35,256 bases of DNA from Candidatus Intestinimonas pullistercoris (GCA_019119795.1 DWWJ01000188.1:1-35256); one strand, 5' to 3'; positions 1 through 9,001 are shown, counted from the stretch's first letter. Notes: a model not told the origin generated them from the letters alone. A program made the numbers and translations.

Positions 1-47
1 CGGTCCGTGATCGCGGCGCGCTGTTCCTCTGTGGGGGGAAACGCCAT
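1..47 (-). CDS. addA: AddA helicase-nuclease subunit A, N-terminal fragment (cut by window edge)
   Basis: Only the first 15 codons lie in the window. They begin MAFPPTEEQRAAITD, which has the T-x-E-Q-x-x-A-I pattern of the Q motif at the N-terminus of AddA/UvrD-type helicases. A clear ribosome binding site (CGGAGGTG) lies 7-8 bases before the ATG. The gene follows addB in the same direction after a 48-base gap, which is the usual addB-addA order of Firmicutes. AddA supplies the 3'-5' helicase and one nuclease of the AddAB complex that resects double-strand breaks for RecA. The identity rests on this short N-terminus plus the neighbour, so the rest of the gene cannot be judged. Confidence 0.85.
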   Translation of the reverse strand, partial: MAFPPTEEQRAAITD

Positions 48-95
48 AGAGACACCTCCGATCCTTCTGAATATTCATGGAAAAGAGGGCCCCGC

Positions 96-3000
96 TCAGG
101 CCGGGTCCTCCTCCCCCTCCACCGATGCCCAAAACTCCTCGCCGCTGAGGCTAGGCAGATACCTCCGCCGGTCAGAGCCCCGCCCCTCCTCGAAGTGGCA
201 GGCGGCGGCATAATCGCAGTAGAGACAGGCGTTTTTCTCCGGCCCCCGCCAGAAGGGGTCGGCGTCAATGACCCCGGCGGCCAGCTCATGTCCGATCTCC
301 CGCAGGATGCGCTGGGTGTGCCGCTTCAGCTTTCCCAGCCGCTCCGCCGAGACCAGGGCCTCCCCGGTGATGGCCCCCGACTTTGCCGAGACCCGCACCG
401 GGAGGAACCGGGGCCCGCCGGCCTCCGGGCGCTCCATGGCCTCCAGGACCTCCGGGTCGTCCAGCAGCAGACCGTGCCGCCGCAGCTCTGCGTCCATCCG
501 CTTTTTCCGCTCCTGCTCGTCCATGCTCCGGCTCCCCTGGACCACCGCCGCCCGGGCGGGGAGATAGAGGACGCCGGCCGGTGTTACCGCGTAATTGTAA
601 AGGCTTTCTCCTTTTTCCTCCAGTGTAAAGAGATAGAGCAGCATCTGGAGCCCCAGGCCATTCCATATCTCTGTGAGGTCAAAGGATTTTCTCCCCGTTT
701 TGTAGTCCATCACCCGGAGGTAAAGCCTCCCGTCGTGGACCCAGCCGTCCAGCCGGTCCACAAAGCCGGAGACGCTCACCGTGACCCCGTCTACCGTCAG
801 CTCCACAGGGGGCAGGTCCTTCCCTGTCCCGAAGCCCAGCTCAAAGGCGATGGGCTGGAAGCTGGAGACAGAGAGCTCTTCCAGCACATTCTCCACCACC
901 TGGGCCACAGGCCACAGGAGGCGGTCGAAGAGGTAGACGAAGCGGGGCGTCTTGTTCTCCAGCCCCCCCAGCTCCTCCGCGATGTAGCGGTCCATGATGG
1001 CCCGAATGCGGGCCCGGACCTCTTTGGGGTCCCAGGTCCAGCCCCCCTGCCCATCCTCCACCTGCCAGCTTCTGTCCCGCAGGATGTGCTCCAGCACATA
1101 GTGGACGAAGGTGCCGTATTCCGGAGCCTGGAAGCCGGCGGCCTTCCTGGCCTTGGCCTTGAGCCCGAACTGCATGAAGTAGGAGAAGTGGCAGGACTTG
1201 TACTTGTCCATCCGGGAGGCCGACATGGGCACTCGGCGGCCGTAGAGGGCCGCCACCCCCTCCGGGGAGAGGCGCCCGCGCTCCGCCTGGGCACAGCGCT
1301 CCAGCCGTTCCACCAGGGGGGCATAGTCCGGGAGCTGCCGCAGGGCGGCACGGACCCCGGAAAGCCGCCCTGCCTGCTCCAAAGCAGGCCCCGGTGCCGA
1401 GAGCCGGAATGCCCCCCGCAGGGACTGTTCCCGGACAGGAAGGTTTTGCGGGAAGAGCAGCCGCAGGCGGGTCACCAGGAGAGAAGGCCGCTGCTCCTCC
1501 CCCTGCGTGGTCTGGGCGGCCCAGCTTACCGTCAGCCGCTCCGTGGGGCGGGCACAGGCCTCGTAGAGAATGGTCATCTCCCGGTCCAGCTTGTCAGAGA
1601 TCTGGGGAGAGAGCTCCAGGCCGAAGGATGCCAGCAGGCTTCGGTCGTCGTCGGTGAGGAGGCCCGGCGCGGGGGCGGTCTGGGGAATGGCCCCGTCATC
1701 CGCGCCCAGGAAGAAGAGGGCGCGCACGGGCCGGCTGCCCAGACGGGCGGCCTCTCCGGCGTTCACCCGGTCCAGAGAGACCGGGATGGTCCCCACCTGG
1801 TACTGGGAGAGCACCAGCTTCAACAGCTGGGCGAACTCCTCCAGCTCCATCGGGGTCTCACCCAACAGCTGGGCACACTGCTCCAGCCCTCCGCAGAGCA
1901 GCTCCCAGAGCTGCTCATACTCCGCGGCCCCCTGGAGCTCCCCCCGGTCCCGGAGGCCCTGGGCCCGCTCCAACAGCCGCTGGGGAAGCTCGATCTCCTC
2001 CAAATATCCGTAAAGGGAAAGAGCCTGCCCTCTTCCTGCCCGGTCCTGATTTTTCCGCAGGCGCTCCAGGGGCGTGGTCACCCGCCGCCGGAGGCCGTTC
2101 AGCCTCACCAGGAGTGCCTCGTCCTCCTCTGTCATAGGAAAACCGTAGCCTCTTGGATGCATGGTCCAGTCCTTCTGCGCCGTCCAGCGGCTGCCCTTCA
2201 GGTCCCATTTCAGGACATAGTTCTCCAGCAGGTCGCACTCTGACCGGGTCAGGCCGGCCAGGCCCGTCTTGAGATAGCGGAAGACATCCTCATAGCGGTA
2301 CTCCCCCGCCACCACATCCAGGGCTCCGGTGACCACTGCGAAGACAGGCTTTTGGAGGATATCGGTCATCGCGTCCAGGAAGACAGGAATGCCATACCGC
2401 CCAAAGACCTCCTCCGCCAGTGTGCTGTAGCGGTCGAACCCACGGGCGGCCACGGCGATCTCCCGGAACCGGAAGCCCTCTTCCCGGACCAGCCGCAGGA
2501 TCTCTGAGGCTGTCCACTCCAGCTCGGAACGAGGTGACACAGCAGAAAAGAGGGTGATCTCCCGGGCCGGTTCAGGGTGGATCTGTGGGAGATCTGCAAA
2601 TAAGTTTTTTTCTAAGTGGACAAGGGATTCTACTTTTCGGCCTTTGTATTCCAAGGAATAGACGGTTTCCGAGGGAACGCCCACCTCCTGGGCCAGGCGC
2701 AGAAGGCGGACCGCTGTCCGCCGTGCGGGGCGGAAAATGCCCCCCTCGTCCTCCTCTCCGCTCAGCCTCCCGCAGGTGAGGGCCACTGTGACCTCCTCCG
2801 CCTGGAGCAGGAGCTGCCGGAGCACCAGGAGCTGTTGGGGTGTAAAGTCTGTAAAGCCATCTACATAGACAGATATTTCACGGGCGTATCCGCACTCCGC
2901 AAGCCCCTGGGCCAGGCGGGTGAGCCGGTCCCTGGGGTCGGCCGCCACCCGGGCCGTCAGGGCGTCGTAGGCGCCGAAGATGAGTCCGAGGTCCTTGAGC

Positions 3001-3446
3001 TTGTCCCCCTCCTGCCCGCCGGTCTCCTGCCCCGCATTGTCCAGAGCCTCTGGGGTGACGCAGTACTGCTTGCACTCATCCAGGGTGGCCAGCAGTCCCG
3101 AGAGAAAGGCCGGCTTCCTGGAGGGGCGGGCATAGACGGTCAGGGCGTTGGAAACCGATTTCAAAGCGGCGTACATCAGTAGCAGCCGCCCTCCGGGGTC
3201 CAGGGTAGGCGCAGCCAGCCCACCCGCCTGGGCCAGAACACGGCTGCCCAGCCGGGTGAAGGACAATACCTCCGCATACAGGGAGACCTGGTTTCCGCCC
3301 ACTGCGCACAGGCGGCGCTCCGTCTCGTGGGACGCCTGCTCCGGCACGATCAGGAGCTGCCGCCTGGTCCCGCCGGAGGCGGCGATCTGCCGGAGGATGG
3401 ACGTGGTCTTCCCTGTGCCGGCCCTTCCCAGCAGCAATCTTAACAT
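96..3446 (-). CDS. addB: AddB, ATP-dependent helicase/nuclease subunit B
   Basis: This 1116-residue protein is close in length to B. subtilis AddB (about 1166). The N-terminus carries a Walker A loop, GRAGTGKTT at residues 7-15. The C-terminal RecB-like nuclease domain shows the D-Y-K motif (Asp914, Lys916) in VMDYKTG. Four cysteines placed as in the AddB iron-sulfur cluster are visible: Cys752 in the KYKSCHFSYF block, and Cys1074, Cys1077 and Cys1083 near the end. AddB pairs with AddA to unwind and degrade broken DNA ends up to Chi; its own nuclease trims the 5' strand. The start is supported by GAGAGGAGGGG just upstream. It lies 25 bases after a small unknown gene and 48 bases before addA, so all three are probably one transcript. 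Confidence 0.96.
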   Translation of the reverse strand: MLRLLLGRAGTGKTTSILRQIAASGGTRRQLLIVPEQASHETERRLCAVGGNQVSLYAEVLSFTRLGSRVLAQAGGLAAPTLDPGGRLLLMYAALKSVSNALTVYARPSRKPAFLSGLLATLDECKQYCVTPEALDNAGQETGGQEGDKLKDLGLIFGAYDALTARVAADPRDRLTRLAQGLAECGYAREISVYVDGFTDFTPQQLLVLRQLLLQAEEVTVALTCGRLSGEEDEGGIFRPARRTAVRLLRLAQEVGVPSETVYSLEYKGRKVESLVHLEKNLFADLPQIHPEPAREITLFSAVSPRSELEWTASEILRLVREEGFRFREIAVAARGFDRYSTLAEEVFGRYGIPVFLDAMTDILQKPVFAVVTGALDVVAGEYRYEDVFRYLKTGLAGLTRSECDLLENYVLKWDLKGSRWTAQKDWTMHPRGYGFPMTEEDEALLVRLNGLRRRVTTPLERLRKNQDRAGRGQALSLYGYLEEIELPQRLLERAQGLRDRGELQGAAEYEQLWELLCGGLEQCAQLLGETPMELEEFAQLLKLVLSQYQVGTIPVSLDRVNAGEAARLGSRPVRALFFLGADDGAIPQTAPAPGLLTDDDRSLLASFGLELSPQISDKLDREMTILYEACARPTERLTVSWAAQTTQGEEQRPSLLVTRLRLLFPQNLPVREQSLRGAFRLSAPGPALEQAGRLSGVRAALRQLPDYAPLVERLERCAQAERGRLSPEGVAALYGRRVPMSASRMDKYKSCHFSYFMQFGLKAKARKAAGFQAPEYGTFVHYVLEHILRDRSWQVEDGQGGWTWDPKEVRARIRAIMDRYIAEELGGLENKTPRFVYLFDRLLWPVAQVVENVLEELSVSSFQPIAFELGFGTGKDLPPVELTVDGVTVSVSGFVDRLDGWVHDGRLYLRVMDYKTGRKSFDLTEIWNGLGLQMLLYLFTLEEKGESLYNYAVTPAGVLYLPARAAVVQGSRSMDEQERKKRMDAELRRHGLLLDDPEVLEAMERPEAGGPRFLPVRVSAKSGAITGEALVSAERLGKLKRHTQRILREIGHELAAGVIDADPFWRGPEKNACLYCDYAAACHFEEGRGSDRRRYLPSLSGEEFWASVEGEEDPA

Positions 3447-3471
3447 GGGGCCCCTCCTCTCCAGGCACCGC

Positions 3472-3735
3472 TCAGGGCTCTGCCAGCCCCGCCTCCTCCA
3501 GCCGCAGCAGGAGGCTCCGGTCTGTCAGCTTTTTGGCCATCAGCTCCCGGAATTTCACCGTCTTTTCCTTTCCGGCCGCACGCAGCTCCTCCAGCTCCGC
3601 GCTGATCTGCTCCAGCTCCCGGGGGAGCTCCTGGACAAAGCACTCATACCGGGCCAGCCGTTCCGCCGCCTCCGGCAGGCGGTCCGGGTCCAGTTCCCAG
3701 GTTCCGGCGGCATTCTTGCGGGTCAGTCTTTCCAT
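3472..3735 (-). CDS. Small conserved-type protein of unknown function, first gene of the addBA transcript
   Basis: This 87-residue soluble protein has no signal peptide or membrane segment. It starts MERLTRKNAAGTWELD, continues with an arginine/glutamate-rich helical stretch (about residues 20-55, likely to form a short coiled coil) and ends with a KTVKFRELMAKKLTD-type helix. The opening MERLT and the later AERLARYE resemble small proteins often seen in Firmicute prophages and mobile elements, but no phage genes lie nearby. A good ribosome binding site (GGAAAGGAGC) precedes the ATG. A sigma-A promoter lies about 90 bases upstream, and addB follows after 25 bases. The position suggests a link to AddAB or to DNA processing, but that is only association; I do not recognise a function. 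Confidence 0.75.
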   Translation of the reverse strand: MERLTRKNAAGTWELDPDRLPEAAERLARYECFVQELPRELEQISAELEELRAAGKEKTVKFRELMAKKLTDRSLLLRLEEAGLAEP

Positions 3736-3762
3736 CGACGTCGCTCCTTTCCAGCGCCAGAA

Positions 3763-3796
3763 AGGGCCCGCACCAGCTGAGCCTGGCGCGGGCCCT
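3763..3796 (-). other. Strong hairpin in the leader of the small gene-addB-addA transcript
   Basis: A 9-bp GC-rich stem (AGGGCCCGC with its complement) is extended by an inner CCAG/CTGG pairing. It lies between the promoter at 3822-3850 and the start codon at 3735. On the minus strand it is followed by TTTCT, a poor U-tract. It may be a weak attenuator or an mRNA-stabilising leader structure. Confidence 0.45.
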
Positions 3797-3821
3797 GCAA
3801 AAGATCGAAGGGTTTGGGTCT

Positions 3822-3850
3822 AGTATATCATATCCTGGCACCGCGTACAA
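3822..3850 (-). promoter_or_regulatory. Sigma-A promoter for the small gene-addB-addA unit
   Basis: Read on the minus strand: -35 TTGTAC (3850-3845), a 17-base spacer, and -10 TATACT (3827-3822). The start of transcription would fall near 3815, about 80 bases before the first ATG. The -35 box begins only 2 bases after the dapA terminator, so the two transcription units are packed tightly. Confidence 0.75.
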
Positions 3851-3852
3851 CC

Positions 3853-3885
3853 AAAAAGCGCCCGGCCCTCTGACCAGACGCTTTT
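3853..3885 (-). terminator. Rho-independent terminator of asd-dapA
   Basis: On the minus strand, AAAAGCG-T-CTGG pairs with CCGG-G-CGCTTTT, about 12 bp with two G-U pairs and an 8-base loop, ending in TTTTTGG. It begins 10 bases after the dapA stop codon. Confidence 0.85.
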
Positions 3886-3895
3886 GGACCGCTTT

Positions 3896-4795
3896 TCAGC
3901 AGGTTTGATCCAGCAGGCCGGAACGCTCCATAGCGCCCCGCAGGACCTCCAGGTTGGCGGGAGAGATATCGCACAGGGGCAGGCGCAGGCCGCCCACGTC
4001 CCGGCCCATCAGGTTCAGGGCCGCCTTCACCGGGATGGGGTTGACCTCCACAAAGAGGGCGTCCATCAGCTCGGTGTGCTGGAGCTGGAGCTGGAAGGCC
4101 TCCTGGAACTTTCCATCCAGGCAGAGGTGGGAGATATCCACCATGAGCCTGGGGGCCACGTTGGCCACCACAGAGATGACACCCTTGGCCCCCAGAGCCA
4201 TCATGGGCACCACCTGGTCATCGTTACCGGACCAGATGTAGAAATCGTCCCCGCAGAGGTAGCGGGTGTGGGCCACCAGGGAGAAATTCCCGCTGGCCTC
4301 CTTGACCCCGTTGATCTTGGGATTCTGGGACAGGACCCGGTAGGTCTCGGCGGTGAAGGAGACCCCGGTGCGGGAGGGGACATTATAGAGGATGATGGGC
4401 AGCTCCGTGCGGTCGGCGATGTACTCATAGTGGCGGATGAGGCCCTCCTGGGAGCACTTGTTGTAATAGGGGGTCACATGGAGGAGGGCGTCAGCGCCGG
4501 AGTCCTGGGCGTGCTGAGAGAGGTAGACCGCGGCGGAGGTGTCGTTGCTGCCCGCGCCGGCGATGACCTTTACCCGGTGGTTGACGTGCTTGACGCAGAA
4601 ATTGACGGCGGAGATGTGCTCCCGCAGGCTCAGGGTGGCGCACTCGCCGGTGGTCCCCAGGACGCAGATGGCATCCACGCCCCCGGCGATCTGCTCGTCG
4701 ATGAGCTGGGCGAAGCGGTCATAGTTGATGGCCCCTGTGGCGTCAAAGGGGGTGACGATGGCGGGACACGCGCCGGTAAAGACTGGCTCTCTCAT
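3896..4795 (-). CDS. dapA: 4-hydroxy-tetrahydrodipicolinate synthase
   Basis: The enzyme condenses pyruvate with aspartate semialdehyde, the first committed step to diaminopimelate, lysine and (in spore formers) dipicolinate. At 299 residues it has the usual length of the class I aldolase family. Visible signatures are GTTGE (47-51) with the two Thr of the catalytic triad, Tyr110-Tyr111, Tyr137 in LYNVPSRTG with Arg142, and the Schiff-base Lys165 in GVKEASGN. The ATG is preceded by AAGGAGGTCAG. It lies 39 bases after asd, which makes its substrate, so the pair is an operon; a terminator follows directly. Dipicolinate made from its product is also the cargo of the SpoVA proteins encoded further along. 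Confidence 0.97.
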   Translation of the reverse strand: MREPVFTGACPAIVTPFDATGAINYDRFAQLIDEQIAGGVDAICVLGTTGECATLSLREHISAVNFCVKHVNHRVKVIAGAGSNDTSAAVYLSQHAQDSGADALLHVTPYYNKCSQEGLIRHYEYIADRTELPIILYNVPSRTGVSFTAETYRVLSQNPKINGVKEASGNFSLVAHTRYLCGDDFYIWSGNDDQVVPMMALGAKGVISVVANVAPRLMVDISHLCLDGKFQEAFQLQLQHTELMDALFVEVNPIPVKAALNLMGRDVGGLRLPLCDISPANLEVLRGAMERSGLLDQTC

Positions 4796-4834
4796 AAATC
4801 TGACCTCCTTAAAATCAAGTGCACCTCCGCATGG

Positions 4835-5914
4835 TCACCGGGAGAGATATCCCTCGGCGCACAGCAGCTCGGCCAGCTCCACCGCACCGCCGGCGGCGCC
4901 GCGGAGAGTATTGTGGGACAGGCACACAAATTTATAGTTGTACTGGGTATCGGGGCGGAGCCGGCCGATGGAGATGGTCATGCCGCCCCCCAGATCTCGG
5001 TCCAGACGGGCCTGAGGACGGTCGGGCTCCTCAAAGTAATGGAGGAACTGCTCCGGGGCCGTGGGCAGCTTCAGCTCCTGGGGCCGTCCCCGGTAGGAGG
5101 CCCAGAGCTCCTTGATCTCTTCCATGGAGGGCTTCTTCTCAAAGTCCACAAACACGGCGGCGGTATGGCCGTTGGACACCGGGACCCGGATGCACTGGGA
5201 GGTGATATCCGGAGTCCGGGCCTTGACGATGACGCCGTTTTCCACCCTGCCCCAGACCTTTAAGGGCTCCTGCTCGGACTTCTCCTCCTCGCCGCCAATG
5301 TAGGGGATGACGTTGTCCACCATTTCCGGCCAGGTCTCGAAGGTCTTTCCAGCGCCGGAGATGGCCTGGTAGGTACAGGCCAGCACCCGCTTGAGGCCGA
5401 AGGCCCGCAGAGGGTGGAGGGCGGGGACATAACTCTGGATGGAGCAGTTGGACTTGACGGCGATGAAGCCCCGCTTTGTGCCAAGCCGCTTTCGCTGGGC
5501 CTCAATGACCTGGAGGTGCTCCGGATTCACCTCCGGCACCACCATGGGCACGTCGGGCGTCCAGCGGTGAGCGGAGTTATTGGAGATGACAGGGCACTCA
5601 TGGCGGGCATAGGCCTCCTCCAGGGCCTGGATCTCCTCCTTCTTCATGTCCACAGCGGAAAAGACGAAGTCCACCTCTTCCGCGATGGAGGCGGCGTCTT
5701 CGGCATTCCGGACCACCAGCTTCCGGGCTCGTTCGGGAATGGGGACATCCATGGCCCAGCGGCTCCCAACGGCCTCCTCATAGGTCTTTCCGGCAGAACG
5801 GGGGCTGGCCGCGATGAGCGTGAGCTCAAACCAGGGGTGATGCTCCATCAGGGTGATGAAACGCTGGCCCACCATTCCGGTGCCGCCGATGACGCCGACC
5901 TTATATTTTTCCAT
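4835..5914 (-). CDS. asd: Aspartate-semialdehyde dehydrogenase (archaeal/fungal-type)
   Basis: The enzyme reduces aspartyl phosphate with NADPH to aspartate semialdehyde, the branch point of lysine/DAP and threonine/methionine synthesis. The N-terminal Rossmann motif is GVIGGTGMVGQRF (residues 7-19). The catalytic cysteine is Cys157 in AVKSNCSIQ, and a later SNGH segment fits the catalytic histidine region. The SNCS context and overall pattern match the archaeal/fungal branch of the family more than the E. coli branch. I chose the ATG at 5914 (359 residues) because GGAGGT lies 7 bases before it; an in-frame ATG at 5935 would add seven residues. dapA follows after 39 bases. The probable promoter at 6132-6160 implies a leader of about 210 bases. 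Confidence 0.95.
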   Translation of the reverse strand: MEKYKVGVIGGTGMVGQRFITLMEHHPWFELTLIAASPRSAGKTYEEAVGSRWAMDVPIPERARKLVVRNAEDAASIAEEVDFVFSAVDMKKEEIQALEEAYARHECPVISNNSAHRWTPDVPMVVPEVNPEHLQVIEAQRKRLGTKRGFIAVKSNCSIQSYVPALHPLRAFGLKRVLACTYQAISGAGKTFETWPEMVDNVIPYIGGEEEKSEQEPLKVWGRVENGVIVKARTPDITSQCIRVPVSNGHTAAVFVDFEKKPSMEEIKELWASYRGRPQELKLPTAPEQFLHYFEEPDRPQARLDRDLGGGMTISIGRLRPDTQYNYKFVCLSHNTLRGAAGGAVELAELLCAEGYLSR

Positions 5915-6027
5915 GTCACAGACCTCCAGACACACGACGCACAGTTCATTCTATCCACGCCGCCCCTTCTCCTTGCACGTCCCTGCTCCTTTTTGTGATA
6001 CGGGGCGCGGAGACTTGCGGCCCGGGA

Positions 6028-6060
6028 CAAAAAACGGCAGTTGCAATCCTGTCGGCTTTT
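6028..6060 (-). promoter_or_regulatory. Attenuator-like hairpin in the long asd leader (tentative)
   Basis: On the minus strand, CGACAG pairs with CTGCCG (one mismatch) around a GATTGCAA loop, directly followed by a T6 tract; flanking A4/T6 could extend the stem. It would sit about 65-95 bases into the asd leader. It also overlaps the -35 element of the oppositely directed SpoIID-like promoter, so the sequence could be constrained by that instead. Confidence 0.3.
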
Positions 6061-6070
6061 GTACTATAAT
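6041..6070 (+). promoter_or_regulatory. Sigma-A promoter for the SpoIID/LytB-domain gene
   Basis: -35 TTGCAA (6041-6046), an 18-base spacer, and a perfect -10 TATAAT (6065-6070). Transcription would start near 6077, leaving a leader of about 110 bases. A vegetative type promoter here argues against a strictly sporulation-specific gene. Confidence 0.7.
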
Positions 6071-6131
6071 GGGACCATTCCAGAGTCTTTCTGCCGGAGC
6101 GATGGCCGGCATGTGCGGGTGCATTTTTGTC

Positions 6132-6160
6132 AGTGTAACACAATTCTTTTTCACTGTAAA
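6132..6160 (-). promoter_or_regulatory. Probable extended -10 promoter for asd-dapA
   Basis: On the minus strand: -35 TTTACA (6160-6155), a 17-base spacer ending in TGT (extended -10), and -10 TACACT (6137-6132). Transcription would start near 6125 and run head-on through the SpoIID-like promoter at 6041-6070, giving a leader of about 210 bases before asd. Confidence 0.6.
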
Positions 6161-6189
6161 GTGTTGATTTGGAGAAATGGAGCGTCCCG

Positions 6190-7851
6190 ATGGGAAAATT
6201 TTTGATCCGATCCGCCCTTGTATTTCTTGCCGTGGTCACCGGCCTGTCCGGTGTAGCGTCAGCTGTGGACGCCTCGGCCGACGCTGTGCTCCGGGTGGGG
6301 CTCTATTACGACAGCAATGCCCTGCCAGGGGCCAATCTGGAAAACAGCGTGGGCAGCGGCTACCGCCTCGGCTATTACGAGGAGGACTTATCCTTTCACG
6401 AGCTGGGCCGCACCAGTGAGACCCAGATCTCCATGGTCAAGACCCAGAATGTGACCCTCTCCGATGGAAACTATGTGGACGGCACCGGCACTGTGACAGT
6501 GGGCTGCTACCATCTCCAGCTCCCGGGGACCTATGCCTCCTTCCAGGAGGCCCTTGACACGGCGGAGACCCTGTCAGACGGGTTCCCGGCGTGGATCGAC
6601 GGGAGCTACTATGTCCGGTCGGGGGCCTACACCACCAAGGAGGAGGCAGAAGCTGGAAAAGCCGCTCTCGGCCTCAACGATGCGGAGGTCGTCGGGACCA
6701 GCGGCTATGCCGTCTCTGTGGTGGTCACCAAAACGGGGGAGGTCCTCTTCCAGTTTGACGGCGGCAGCGCGCTTTCCCTGGGCGTCTGCCCCGGGCTGGA
6801 CGACTCCGTGAAGACGGTGACCTGGTTCAAGGGCTACCGCTATTACGGCGGCTTCCAGTATGTCCGGGACAACGGCGGGAATATAGAAGTGATCAATGTC
6901 GTCTCCCTGGATGACTATGTCCGGGGGGTCCTGCCCTACGAGATGAGCAACGACTGGCCTCTGGAGGCGCTGAAGGCCCAGGCGGTATGCGCCCGGACCT
7001 ACGCGGTGACCAACACCAGCGGGCACCGGGATTTCGACGTGTGCGCCTCCACCCACTGCCAGATGTACCAGGGCCTGAACCTGTCCAACGAGCGAACCGA
7101 CCAGGCGGTGGATGAGACGGCTGGCGAATTCGTCCGCTACGATGGGGAGCCGGCCATCACCTTTTACTCCGCCAGCGACGGCGGCGCCACCGAAGATGTC
7201 CGGAACATCTGGAACGCCAACGCCGATCTGCCCCACCTGAAGGGGGTCGTCGATCCTTATGAGGCCGATGTGGCCGACGGCATCTCCCAGTATCACTGGT
7301 CCTATACCTTCACCAGCAGTGAGCTCACTTCCAAGATGAACAGCTCGCTGAGCGGAAAAGGATATTCCTTTACAGGAATTACCGATGTATATGTCTCTGA
7401 GTACAGTGAGACCGGGAACCCCGCCTCCGTCACCTTTGTGGACCGCAGCGGCAAGACCTGGTCCTTCGGTCCGGAAACCATCCGGATCGCCCTGGGACTG
7501 CGCTCCAACCGGTTTGACGTGACCGGCGGGAGCGGCGGAGCCGGGTACGCCGTCAACGACGGCTCCGAGACGCTGTCTTCCATCAACGGCGCCTATGCCG
7601 TAAATGGAGATGGAAGCATTACTGCCATCAGCGGCACCCCTTACGTCATCACCTCCTCCGGCACAGAGCAGCTCTCCGCCCCCACCGCCTCTGCCTCGTC
7701 CTCGGCTGGAAGCGGCAGCTTTACCTTCGCCGGCTCCGGCTACGGCCACAATGTGGGGATGAGCCAGCAGGGGGCCCGGGCCATGGCCCTGCGCGGGATG
7801 GACTACATCGACATCCTCACCTTCTATTTCTCCGATGTGGAGATTTGGTGA
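6190..7851 (+). CDS. Secreted SpoIID/LytB-domain protein with SPOR-like region
   Basis: This 553-residue protein has a clear signal peptide (about residues 1-24, cleavage after an ASA-type site). It then has a degenerate SPOR-like segment (about 105-175, with a [16 protein letters not shown] stretch). The SpoIID/LytB domain begins near [16 protein letters not shown] and includes [12 protein letters not shown], the [12 protein letters not shown] block and SDGGATED. The C-terminal part keeps [19 protein letters not shown], the typical family end motif. SpoIID proteins are lytic transglycosylases acting on denuded glycan; the longer SPOR-bearing relatives are peptidoglycan enzymes or amidase enhancers outside the membrane. 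I start at the ATG at 6190, which follows GGAG, rather than the TTG at 6169. queA lies 28 bases downstream on the same strand. Whether it acts in engulfment or in vegetative wall turnover is open. Confidence 0.88.
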   Translation: MGKFLIRSALVFLAVVTGLSGVASAVDASADAVLRVGLYYDSNALPGANLENSVGSGYRLGYYEEDLSFHELGRTSETQISMVKTQNVTLSDGNYVDGTGTVTVGCYHLQLPGTYASFQEALDTAETLSDGFPAWIDGSYYVRSGAYTTKEEAEAGKAALGLNDAEVVGTSGYAVSVVVTKTGEVLFQFDGGSALSLGVCPGLDDSVKTVTWFKGYRYYGGFQYVRDNGGNIEVINVVSLDDYVRGVLPYEMSNDWPLEALKAQAVCARTYAVTNTSGHRDFDVCASTHCQMYQGLNLSNERTDQAVDETAGEFVRYDGEPAITFYSASDGGATEDVRNIWNANADLPHLKGVVDPYEADVADGISQYHWSYTFTSSELTSKMNSSLSGKGYSFTGITDVYVSEYSETGNPASVTFVDRSGKTWSFGPETIRIALGLRSNRFDVTGGSGGAGYAVNDGSETLSSINGAYAVNGDGSITAISGTPYVITSSGTEQLSAPTASASSSAGSGSFTFAGSGYGHNVGMSQQGARAMALRGMDYIDILTFYFSDVEIW

Positions 7852-7879
7852 GAGATCACAGGAAAGCGGGAAGAATCGT

Positions 7880-8905
7880 TTGAAGACATCGGATTTTTAC
7901 TATGACCTCCCCCAGGAGCTCATCGCCCAGACCCCTCTGGACCGGCGGGACAGCTCCCGGCTCATGGTGCTGAACAAGCAGACCGGGGCCACCCGGCACC
8001 TGCACTTTTATGACCTGCCCACCCTGCTGCGGCCCGGCGACTGTCTGGTGCTCAACGATTCCCGGGTGCTGCCCGCCCGGCTGCTGGGCCACCGGGAGCC
8101 CAGCGGCGGCGCGGTAGAGGTCCTGCTGTTGGTAGACCGGGGCGATAAGGTCTGGGAGTGCCTGGTCCGGCCGGGAAAGAAGCTTCGAGAGGGGGCCCGG
8201 CTCTCCTTCGGAGACGGGCTTCTCACCGCCGAGGTCCTGGAGGTCTGCGAGGGAGGCAACCGCCTGATCCGCTTCCACTACGACGGCATTTTCCTGGAGC
8301 TGCTGGAGCGCTTGGGCCGGATGCCTCTGCCCCCCTATATCAAGGCGGAGCTCCAGGACCCGGAGCGGTACCAGACCGTCTACTCCCGGGAGGTGGGCTC
8401 CGCCGCCGCCCCCACGGCCGGGCTCCACTTTACCAAAGAGCTCCTCCAGCAGGTCCAGAACATGGGGGTGGACCTGGCCTATGTGACCCTCCATGTGGGA
8501 CTGGGCACCTTCCGCCCGGTAAAGGAGGAGGAGATCACCGACCACGAGATGCACGCAGAATTCTGCACCATCTCCCAGGAGGCGGCGGACACCATCAACG
8601 CGGCCAAGCGTCGGGGCGGCCGGGTCATCTGCGTGGGGACCACCTCCTGCCGGACCATCGAGTCCTGGGCGGCGGAGGACGGCACCCTCCAGGCCTCTTC
8701 CGGCTGGACCAGCATTTATATCTATCCGGGCTACCGCTTTAAGGTGCTGGACTGCCTCATCACCAACTTCCATCTGCCGGAGTCCACCCTGGTCATGCTG
8801 GTCTCTGCCCTGGCGGGGCGGGAGCACATCTTAGCCGCCTATGAGGAGGCGGTCCGGGAGCGCTACCGCTTCTTCTCCTTTGGCGACGCGATGTTTATTG
8901 GGTAA
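7880..8905 (+). CDS. queA: S-adenosylmethionine:tRNA ribosyltransferase-isomerase (TTG start)
   Basis: QueA transfers and isomerises the ribosyl part of SAM onto preQ1 at tRNA position 34, making epoxyqueuosine. The sequence has the family N-terminus ([26 protein letters not shown]), [16 protein letters not shown], the [10 protein letters not shown] motif, [10 protein letters not shown] and the C-terminal [22 protein letters not shown] at 7880 gives 341 residues, the usual family length. The ATG at 7835 would add 15 unrelated residues and overlap the previous gene, so TTG is preferred; the GGGAAG just upstream is a modest ribosome binding site. It ends at a strong terminator. No other queuosine gene is in the window, so preQ1 supply cannot be judged. 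Confidence 0.96.
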   Translation: MKTSDFYYDLPQELIAQTPLDRRDSSRLMVLNKQTGATRHLHFYDLPTLLRPGDCLVLNDSRVLPARLLGHREPSGGAVEVLLLVDRGDKVWECLVRPGKKLREGARLSFGDGLLTAEVLEVCEGGNRLIRFHYDGIFLELLERLGRMPLPPYIKAELQDPERYQTVYSREVGSAAAPTAGLHFTKELLQQVQNMGVDLAYVTLHVGLGTFRPVKEEEITDHEMHAEFCTISQEAADTINAAKRRGGRVICVGTTSCRTIESWAAEDGTLQASSGWTSIYIYPGYRFKVLDCLITNFHLPESTLVMLVSALAGREHILAAYEEAVRERYRFFSFGDAMFIG

Positions 8906-8920
8906 TTTTTATGAAAAAGG

Positions 8921-8949
8921 TTTCCGGCCCCCTGTTGGGGGGCCGGAAA
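8921..8949. terminator. Bidirectional terminator between queA and spoVAE
   Basis: A 12-bp perfect stem (TTTCCGGCCCCC with its complement) and a 5-base loop. On the plus strand it is followed by TCTTCTTTATTTTC after queA. On the minus strand it is followed by CCTTTTTC after spoVAE. It can serve both convergent units. Confidence 0.85.
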
Positions 8950-9001
8950 TCTTCTTTATTTTCTATAAAACCAGTTTTTCCATGTGTCAGTGCCTTTCTT
9001 C

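Noticed and set aside
195-2243. Long plus-strand open frame of 682 codons opposite addB
   Set aside because: It is a Pro/Gly/His/Leu-rich shadow of addB caused by high GC at the third codon position. It has no motif or start context, while addB carries Walker A, nuclease and Fe-S motifs.
5915-6125. Lysine riboswitch in the asd leader
   Set aside because: The conserved lysine riboswitch core sequences were looked for in the minus-strand leader and not found. Only a weak hairpin with T6 is present.
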